Assembly: GCF_019455385.1 (NCBI RefSeq)
Contig: NZ_JACOFR010000019.1
Location: 1-64,000 of the forward strand
DNA: 64,000 nt
Reading direction: 5' to 3'
DNA from: Bradyrhizobium sp. BR 10289
GTDB taxonomy: Bacteria; Pseudomonadota; Alphaproteobacteria; Rhizobiales; Xanthobacteraceae
The notes under the pieces are model-generated. The model was not told the origin of the DNA. It saw only the letters and a list, made by a program, of their open reading frames with translations, and ran no database searches. The translations under genes and the position numbers were made by a program. Positions 59,637 to 64,000 of the stretch are shown piece by piece (the first letter of the stretch is position 1; every line of letters begins with the position of its first letter).

Positions 59637-59727
59637 CCGTGAAGGTCCCCCGCGGGCCAACAGATAGACACGAATGCGATCCGGCGAAGACCGGGCCGAT
59701 CAAGATTTGCTGAGCGCAAGATCTCCT

Positions 59728-59800
59728 GAAGGCAATACCTTCGGAAGGCAACGCTTTTGGAAGGCAATACTTTCGGAAGGCAATACTTTCGGAAGGCTTG
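59728..59800. repeat. 16-base tandem repeat, five copies
   Basis: The core GAAGGCAATACTTTCG repeats with a period of exactly 16 bases from 59728: copies begin at 59728, 59744, 59760, 59776 and 59792, the last partial. Two copies are identical; the others differ at 1 to 3 positions. It lies in the 230-base divergent region between the lipoprotein gene and a small secreted-protein gene. Confidence 0.9.
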
Positions 59801-59868
59801 GGACCCGCGGAATTTGCTATTACGGCATGGCAGGCTAGTTTGTACCCCAGAAGAGGGGGATTGCACCA

Positions 59869-60099
59869 ATGAGGATTTTGGTCATAGCGGCTGCGGTGCT
59901 GGCGCTGGCCGGCGGATCGGCCCAAGCCCAGATGGGCGCCGGCAGCAAGCGCCAGGGCAATGCGCCGAAGGCCGACAACACGCCCAAGGTCGACGAAAAG
60001 GCCTACAAGGCCGCGCTCGAGCGCATCCCAGAGCCCAAGGAAAAGTACGATCCGTGGAGCGGGGCGCGTCCGAGCGAACCCGCCAAGAAGCCCAAATGA
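59869..60099 (+). CDS. Small secreted protein, DPW-box family
   Basis: A 76-residue protein with a signal peptide (LVIAAAVLALAGGSAQAQ) and a hydrophilic mature part: DEKAYKAALERIPEPKEKYD leading to DPWSGARPSEPAKKPK. The protein at 62056 has the same layout and the same DPWxGxRxxPA ending, so they are paralogues. GAGGGGG lies about 9 bases before the ATG. It has no cysteine and no predicted enzyme motif. Function is unknown. Confidence 0.8.
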   Translation: MRILVIAAAVLALAGGSAQAQMGAGSKRQGNAPKADNTPKVDEKAYKAALERIPEPKEKYDPWSGARPSEPAKKPK

Positions 60100-60104
60100 C
60101 GTGA

Positions 60105-60356
60105 GGCCGGCTTTGCGGGCACGCCTATGTCGCGATCGTCGCCGGCGGTCGCTCCGAGGCTGAGACCTCGATCGGCGACAGCGTCATTGCGTTCCGCCTG
60201 GTGCAGCCGGCCGGGGGGCCGTCATTATCGTCGCGCACGATCGATCGTCCGGGCGGACGATGCTTCACTGCATCGGCGGCGCTCGCGCTCGTGTTCATCG
60301 CACTCCTGATCGCAGGGCAGCGCTGGCGTCGCAATCGTCGTCTCGCACGAGCATGA
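60105..60356 (+). pseudogene. Remnant reading frame without a start, membrane segment near its end
   Basis: The 302-base gap between two genes holds an 83-codon open frame with plausible protein content: AYVAIVAGGRSEAETSIGD, FRLVQPAGGPS, and a membrane segment near the end, ASAALALVFIALLIAGQRW, followed by RRNRRLARA. It has no usable start (only a late GTG) and a stop at its beginning. It looks like the C-terminal part of a broken membrane protein gene, but a chance frame is possible. Confidence 0.3.
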
Positions 60357-60401
60357 CGCGCATCGCGGGCGCAATGCGAACGACCATTCACACCGTATGG
60401 A

Positions 60402-60650
60402 CTACTGTACGAAAGCGAGGCCGATGCGCTTGTCGTTGCGCCATACTTCGCGGCAATTCCGCACAAAATTGTCGCGCGCGATCGCAAGCGTGAAGCATTG
60501 CGGCAATGTGACGGAGGCGTCGAGGTCGATTGCGGCGCCGCCTTCCGACATGTTTCGTACCGTGCACGCGATGCCGCTGCTTTCAAAGGTGAGCGTTCCA
60601 CCCTTGAAAACACGGTGCCGCTGCGTTGTCCGCCTCTCGATCATCCGCAT
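60402..60650 (-). CDS. PilZ-domain protein
   Basis: An 82-residue protein made of a single PilZ domain: an opening ERRTTQRHRVFKGGTLTFES with the RxxxR part of the c-di-GMP site, then NMSEGGAAIDLD matching the D/NxSxxG part. PilZ proteins bind c-di-GMP and can affect motility or polysaccharide. Two ATG codons (60650 and 60644) begin the family sequence; the upstream frame is open to 60707. Its range suggests a regulator of motility, but it lies far from the flagellar genes. Confidence 0.85.
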   Translation of the reverse strand: MRMIERRTTQRHRVFKGGTLTFESSGIACTVRNMSEGGAAIDLDASVTLPQCFTLAIARDNFVRNCREVWRNDKRIGLAFVQ

Positions 60651-60829
60651 TAATCCATCGTGACGATTGTGAATTAGTGCATAGAAATTACGTTGAACTA
60701 AACTCAATACTGGCGCTACTTGTGCAGCGCTTCAGACTTCGTTTACGACGTTGAAGCGGCGAGTCACTTCCGCCGAGTTTTACCCCGCAAGCCTTTCCTT
60801 TATGGCGTTACGCGCCGATGGAGATTCCG

Positions 60830-61123
60830 ATGAAGACCACGCTTTCGCTTCTGTTCGCCGCAGCGCTCTCGCTGACGTCGATGCCCGCCCACGCCGTCAA
60901 GTGGGACCTCTCGACCATGACCTGCAAGCAGTTCCTCGAGAGCGGCGAAGACAACATCGCGGTCGTGCTGACCTGGATGGACGGCTGGTACAAGGGCGAC
61001 GAGGACAACGCGATCATCGACACCGAGGTGTTCATCGAGAACGCCAAGAAGTTCGGCGCCTATTGCGGAAAGAATCCGACCGTCAGCGTCGTGACCGCAG
61101 CCGACGAGATCCTCGGCAAGTAA
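60830..61123 (+). CDS. HdeA/HdeB-family acid-stress chaperone
   Basis: A 97-residue periplasmic protein. The signal peptide is TLSLLFAAALSLTSMPAHAV, and the mature part has the HdeA pattern with two cysteines (MTCKQFL and AYCGKNP) and VVLTWMDGWYKGDEDN. HdeA-like proteins unfold in acid and protect others from clumping. ATG 60830 is used because GGAG is 8 bases away; ATG at 60818 adds only four residues. A terminator follows. Confidence 0.88.
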   Translation: MKTTLSLLFAAALSLTSMPAHAVKWDLSTMTCKQFLESGEDNIAVVLTWMDGWYKGDEDNAIIDTEVFIENAKKFGAYCGKNPTVSVVTAADEILGK

Positions 61124-61189
61124 TTGTGCCGATTGAAGCGCGGACGCAATTCGCGCCTCAGTCTCTTATTTCGATGCAGAAGTGATGGC

Positions 61190-61229
61190 GAGCCGCGGGG
61201 CGCTTTGCGCGCTCACGCGGCTCTTTTTA
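61190..61229 (+). terminator. Intrinsic terminator after hdeA-like gene
   Basis: GAGCCGCG and CGCGGCTC form an 8-base stem around a 18-base loop that can itself pair, followed by TTTTT. It lies 67 bases after the stop, near the end of the convergent thioesterase gene. Confidence 0.8.
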
Positions 61230-61236
61230 AGGATCT

Positions 61237-61701
61237 TCAGCCGGGCAGCATCGCGAACGCGCTCGACACCATCGCCACCTGCTTGTTGTCGGACGCCGAG
61301 AGCAGCGTGACGCGGCCAAAGCTCATGGTGCGTCCGAGCCGCACCACGCGCGCATCGGCGAGCACGTCCGAGGAGGAGACCGCGCGCATGAAATGCGTGG
61401 TCTGGTCGACCGTCGTCATCGGACGATAGCCGCGGTTGGCGGCAAGGTTTGCGATCACCATCGCGGTGTCGGCGAGCGCCATCAGCGCCTGGCCGCACAC
61501 CACACCGCCGTTGCGGCAGAGCCGCTCCGCGAACGGCATGCGCAGCAGCGCGCCGGGCTGCCAGTCCGGCGCATCCGCGGGCGGTATGTGCTCGAGCTGC
61601 TCGACGGAGAGGTTGAGCTCCTGGACCCAGGGCGCAAAGACCTCGCCGAGGATGCGTCTGGCATCGTCGATGCCGAACTCGGCTTCTGGCTGCGATGGCA
61701 T
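61237..61701 (-). CDS. PaaI-like thioesterase, HGG motif absent
   Basis: A 154-residue hotdog-fold protein. The helix region is NGGVVCGQALMALADTAMVI, where PaaI proteins have HGG, so the usual histidine is replaced by Asn and CGQ follows. The end VRLGRTMSFGRVTLLSAS is typical of acyl-CoA thioesterases of the DUF4442/PaaI group. GGAGGG lies about 10 bases before ATG 61701. It may be a thioesterase with an altered active site or a binding protein. Confidence 0.8.
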   Translation of the reverse strand: MPSQPEAEFGIDDARRILGEVFAPWVQELNLSVEQLEHIPPADAPDWQPGALLRMPFAERLCRNGGVVCGQALMALADTAMVIANLAANRGYRPMTTVDQTTHFMRAVSSSDVLADARVVRLGRTMSFGRVTLLSASDNKQVAMVSSAFAMLPG

Positions 61702-61848
61702 TGCTGTCGTTCCCTCCATTGTTGCCGGATGTTTCGGCCATTCTGCGCGGATCGGCGCGGCAAAGTCACCCGGTCCGGTGCCGGTCCGGTCGGCTTGAAA
61801 ATGCCTGACTTGGCCCGGTATGATGCCATGCTTGGGAGCGGGTGGACG

Positions 61849-61980
61849 ATGTTGCGTAGGTATGTCGTGGTGTTTTGGCTGGTGGCGCTCGGCCTGGTGC
61901 TGAACGGGTGCACCCGATGCGGCCCGATCTGGGACGATTGGCTGCACGGCCCGAAATCGTGCCGATCGGACCGGCTCTAG
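61849..61980 (+). CDS. Very small lipoprotein
   Basis: A 43-residue protein, MLRRYVVVFWLVALGLVLNG followed by CTRCGPIWDDWLHGPKSCRS and a short end. The first cysteine sits in a lipobox-like LVLNGC context after a basic N-terminus and hydrophobic helix, and two further cysteines follow. GGTGGA lies 2 bases before ATG. Its short length and lack of homology by eye make it less certain, but the signal design is convincing. Confidence 0.6.
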   Translation: MLRRYVVVFWLVALGLVLNGCTRCGPIWDDWLHGPKSCRSDRL

Positions 61981-62055
61981 CGGCAAAGCCGGCCGGTTGA
62001 CAGGGACGACACGGCGCGGTTGATCCGCCCCTGATGGATGATCAAGGAGTGAGTG

Positions 62056-62349
62056 ATGAAGCTTTTCCGTATGGCGGCGGTGCTGGCCGTGCTGGCGGGA
62101 CCGGCCTACGCGCAAATGCCCAATATCAATTTGCTGCAGGAAGGCCCGGGCAAGACCCCCGAGGAGAAGGCTGCCGATGCCGAGCGTGACAAGGCCTACA
62201 AGGAAACGCTGAAGAAGATTCCGGACGCCAAGGCCTCCAACGATCCCTGGGGCGGCATGCGCTCAGATCCGGCGACGAAGCCGGCCGCGCCGAAGGCGTC
62301 GACCGCCTCCAGCGCGCCGAAGAAGAAGTCCGGCACGACTGCGAATTGA
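62056..62349 (+). CDS. Small secreted protein, DPW-box family
   Basis: A 97-residue protein with a signal peptide (MAAVLAVLAGPAYAQM) and a mature part that matches the protein at 59869: DKAYKETLKKIPDAKASNDP then WGGMRSDPATKPAAP, followed by an added tail rich in A, K, P and S. AAGGAG lies 5 bases before the ATG; GTG one codon earlier is possible. Two paralogues within 2.2 kb point to an old duplication. Function is unknown. Confidence 0.8.
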   Translation: MKLFRMAAVLAVLAGPAYAQMPNINLLQEGPGKTPEEKAADAERDKAYKETLKKIPDAKASNDPWGGMRSDPATKPAAPKASTASSAPKKKSGTTAN

Positions 62350-62455
62350 TCGTAAGGCCCGAGCGGGGGGCGTTGACGCCTCCGGATCGGGACTCCACTT
62401 CGCCCCGGCCGCTCCCTACATTGCTGATCGAGTATTGCGTAGAGGAGGGCGGATC

Positions 62456-62710
62456 ATGGCCGATCGTCCGCGGGATCTTGCCGAGCGGATGGCGCGCCGG
62501 CGAAAGATCGCCGGCAAGCCGGCGATGCGCGGCGGCGACGGCTATGTGCGCGAGACCTTCACGCTGCCGCGCGCAGCGGCGCGGGCGAGGGCGGAGGCCT
62601 TCTTCGCCCGCTATCCCAAGGCCGGTTATATGAGCATGGTCGAGACTTGGTGCGAGCTGCCGGGCGGCGACATCGAATTCACCATGCGGCGGCTGCCGAG
62701 CGCTGATTGA
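62456..62710 (+). CDS. Small basic protein of unknown function
   Basis: An 84-residue soluble protein with a basic N-terminus (MADRPRDLAERMARRRKIAG), an alanine/arginine helix (RAAARARAEAFFARYP) and a C-terminal strand set MSMVETWCELPGGDIEFTMR. GAGGAGGGCGG precedes the ATG. No family is recognised. It converges on the DUF6894 gene. Confidence 0.72.
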   Translation: MADRPRDLAERMARRRKIAGKPAMRGGDGYVRETFTLPRAAARARAEAFFARYPKAGYMSMVETWCELPGGDIEFTMRRLPSAD

Positions 62711-62730
62711 GCCCTAGTCGAGGTTGAGCC

Positions 62731-62964
62731 CTAGTCGAGACTCTCGGCGACGATGCGGATGCGGAACACCGGCTCCTTGGCCTCGTCCAACAGCTCCATG
62801 TGCCATTCGGAATTTTCCTGGAGCTTGCGGGCAATTCCGGCCGCCATGTCGGCGCAGACCCTGGTCATCTCTTTCCATGCCGAATCGCGATCGGCAAATT
62901 GGGTCGCTTGGTCCGCACAGCCGGAATAGCCGCCGTTCCGGATTCGAAAGAAATAGCGCGGCAT
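62731..62964 (-). CDS. DUF6894 protein
   Basis: A 77-residue protein opening MPRYFFRIRNGGYSGCADQA, the standard start of DUF6894 (there usually MPRYFFHIRDG). Helix KEMTRVCADMAAGIARKLQE and the end FRIRIVAESLD follow. These proteins are common and often in many copies in Bradyrhizobium and related genera, with unknown function. It is convergent with the small basic protein gene. Confidence 0.88.
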   Translation of the reverse strand: MPRYFFRIRNGGYSGCADQATQFADRDSAWKEMTRVCADMAAGIARKLQENSEWHMELLDEAKEPVFRIRIVAESLD

Positions 62965-63148
62965 GGCCGGTCCCGGTCACCTGATGGCCCGCCCTCCAGG
63001 GCCTGGGACCGCTAGTCCAATCCCAAACCCGCGGCAGATCAATTCCGGTCGGCTACGGACGACCGGCGGAGGCGCTTCCCCGCCGCCGAGCGGCACTGCG
63101 CGCTACGGTGCACCGGGATACCGGCCCAGCCCAGCGGGGCCGTGTCCT

Positions 63149-63337
63149 TCAAGCCGTCTTGCGCCCGATGGCCTTCAGCTCCCGATCGATCCGCAGTTGC
63201 ACGCGCCGGATCGCCAGCAGATCGATCTTGATCTCGGTCTTGCCGGTCTTGACCTGCTCACCGATGCGGAACTGCCACTGCCAGATCCCGGGAATTGCCG
63301 TCTTGGCGACGGTGAACTCAACGCCCCTGTGATTCAT
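63149..63337 (-). CDS. Small protein of unknown function
   Basis: A 62-residue protein, MNHRGVEFTVAKTAIPGIWQ then WQFRIGEQVKTGKTEIKIDL and a basic helix RRVQLRIDRELKAIGRK. The first half looks like a small beta-sheet. GGGAGGTG lies 4 bases before the ATG. A copy of the flagellar-type palindrome motif, damaged on one arm, lies 69 bases upstream. No family is recognised. Confidence 0.68.
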   Translation of the reverse strand: MNHRGVEFTVAKTAIPGIWQWQFRIGEQVKTGKTEIKIDLLAIRRVQLRIDRELKAIGRKTA

Positions 63338-63699
63338 GGTCACCTCCCCACGATTCACCTTCCACACTGCACAACATGTTGGGCATCACAATATTCCCGG
63401 GACAAGCAAAATCTGCCGGTAAGCCCTAGATAGTTCACGGAAATCTGGAAAACGCGCGAGCGCCGAAACAAACGAAATCGAATTCCGAAAGAAGCCGGCG
63501 ACGCGAGGCGGTGCGGACCCTCCGGCCCCCCGTCGGATGCGACCGGCGCGGCCGAGGAACTCTGTTCATGGTCGGAGAACCACGGGCTGATGGACGACGC
63601 GCTCATTCGAAAGAACCGGCGGGGTGTGCTCTTTTCCACTTTTGCGTGCGCTCCGACTATGCTCTGCTCAACCTTGAAGGGACATCGGAGGGGCAGGGT
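63338..63699. other. Intergenic region without supported gene
   Basis: This 362-base divergent region separates two small genes. Frames cross it on both strands, but none has a ribosome-binding site or protein content that supports a gene. It contains the motif noted at 63406 and otherwise nothing recognisable. Confidence 0.5.
63406..63419 (-). promoter_or_regulatory. Motif resembling the flagellar palindrome
   Basis: On the minus strand the sequence reads CGGCAGATTTTGCT, matching the first 13 bases of the palindrome at 9764 (CGGCAGATTTTGCCG). It is placed 69 bases before the 62-residue protein gene. Whether it works with the flagellar regulator is open. Confidence 0.3.
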
Positions 63700-63951
63700 G
63701 TGAACTGGCTGAGGCATCTTGCGCTGCGCTGGGGGGCGCGGAATTTCTCACTGGTCTGTCCGCATTGCCGGCACCCGGCATCCTCGCCGACGTTCCGGCG
63801 CGGGCGCTACATGCTCGGCGACGAGAAGCTCGTCTGCGAAGCGTGCGGCGTGAGCAGCCTCGTCACCTTCTGGCGCTTTGAAGGATTGTCGTGCGGCGCC
63901 GATCGCATCGAAGCGCCACGCGCCGAGCCGCTGCCGAACTCACGGCACTGA
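63700..63951 (+). CDS. Small zinc-ribbon-like protein
   Basis: An 83-residue protein with two C-x2-C pairs: CPHCRHPAS near residue 20 and CEACGVSS near residue 50, about 29 residues apart, which is typical of a zinc ribbon. The GTG start (NWLRHLALRWGARNFSLV) is chosen because GGAGGGG lies 5 bases before it; the frame is open further upstream but without a better site. No enzyme motif is seen. It is probably a metal-stabilised nucleic acid or protein binder. Confidence 0.68.
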   Translation: MNWLRHLALRWGARNFSLVCPHCRHPASSPTFRRGRYMLGDEKLVCEACGVSSLVTFWRFEGLSCGADRIEAPRAEPLPNSRH

Positions 63952-64000
63952 TCGGGCACCGTCCCAAATCCATCGCGATGCAAAGTGACGGCATGTGCCT

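Noticed and set aside
59728..59800. CRISPR array
   Set aside because: The units are directly joined with period 16 and no spacers of 30 or more bases; no cas gene is near.
63511..63699. Upstream extension of the zinc-ribbon protein
   Set aside because: The frame is open from 63511, but a strong ribosome-binding site lies just before GTG 63700 and the extra residues look like random sequence.

Overview
The window looks like a chromosome segment of a Bradyrhizobium-type alphaproteobacterium. The base composition is GC-rich. The flagellins are very long (760 to 769 residues), the flagellar gene order is rhizobial, and there are several dispersed palindromic repeat families of the kind common in Bradyrhizobium. 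These family and genus statements rest on recognition of protein sequences by eye, not on a database search.

Positions 1 to about 34.6 kb are a flagellar region, most likely for the thick (sub)polar flagellum because of the long flagellins. It holds three tandem flagellins (the first cut by the window edge), flaF, and on the minus strand a FlaG-like gene, a FlgN-like chaperone gene, a rod-binding flgJ-type gene and flgI, with fliX divergent from flgI. A non-flagellar insert follows (about 10.3 to 15.0 kb): two HxlR regulators, each divergent from an NAD(P)-binding oxidoreductase gene, dksA, and a 2-keto-4-pentenoate-hydratase-like gene. Flagellar genes then resume: flgF-flgG-flgA-flgH on the minus strand, divergent from fliL-fliM-DUF6468-motE and a giant TPR protein; fliO-fliP on the minus strand, divergent from flgB-flgC-fliE-fliQ-fliR-flhB; and the cell-cycle hybrid kinase gene cckA. 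Together these encode most of the rod, the P and L rings, much of the export gate, part of the C-ring, a stator accessory protein and the filament.

Two DNA motifs recur at the flagellar promoters: TTAA-N7-TTAA, which fits the CtrA box of alphaproteobacteria, and a palindrome CGGCA-N5-TGCCG that may be the site of an FlbD-type activator. The presence of fliX (known in Caulobacter to act with FlbD) and cckA (upstream of CtrA) in the same stretch fits this reading.

From 34.8 to 47.7 kb the genes are mixed housekeeping and accessory: a Tim44-domain protein, a glutathione-transferase-like protein, class I fumarase, secreted proteins of unknown role, a carotenoid-oxygenase / small membrane protein / YciB-like membrane protein cluster with a divergent TetR regulator and four copies of one operator, a lysine-rich histone-like protein with a DUF6321 C-terminus, and a SET-domain methyltransferase with a lysine-rich tail.

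From 47.7 to 54.2 kb lies a sugar uptake module: a xylulokinase-like gene, an ABC ATPase, a permease, a periplasmic binding protein and an XRE-family regulator. The same inverted repeat lies before the kinase and before the regulator. The rest (54.2 to 64.0 kb) holds a FrnE-like DsbA-family protein, hicB with a frameshifted hicA, a FemAB/CelD-like acetyltransferase, a YeeE/YedE pair, two PaaI-type thioesterases, an Ada-like regulator, PilZ and HdeA-like proteins, and many small conserved proteins. No rRNA, tRNA, CRISPR array, insertion sequence or prophage was recognised.
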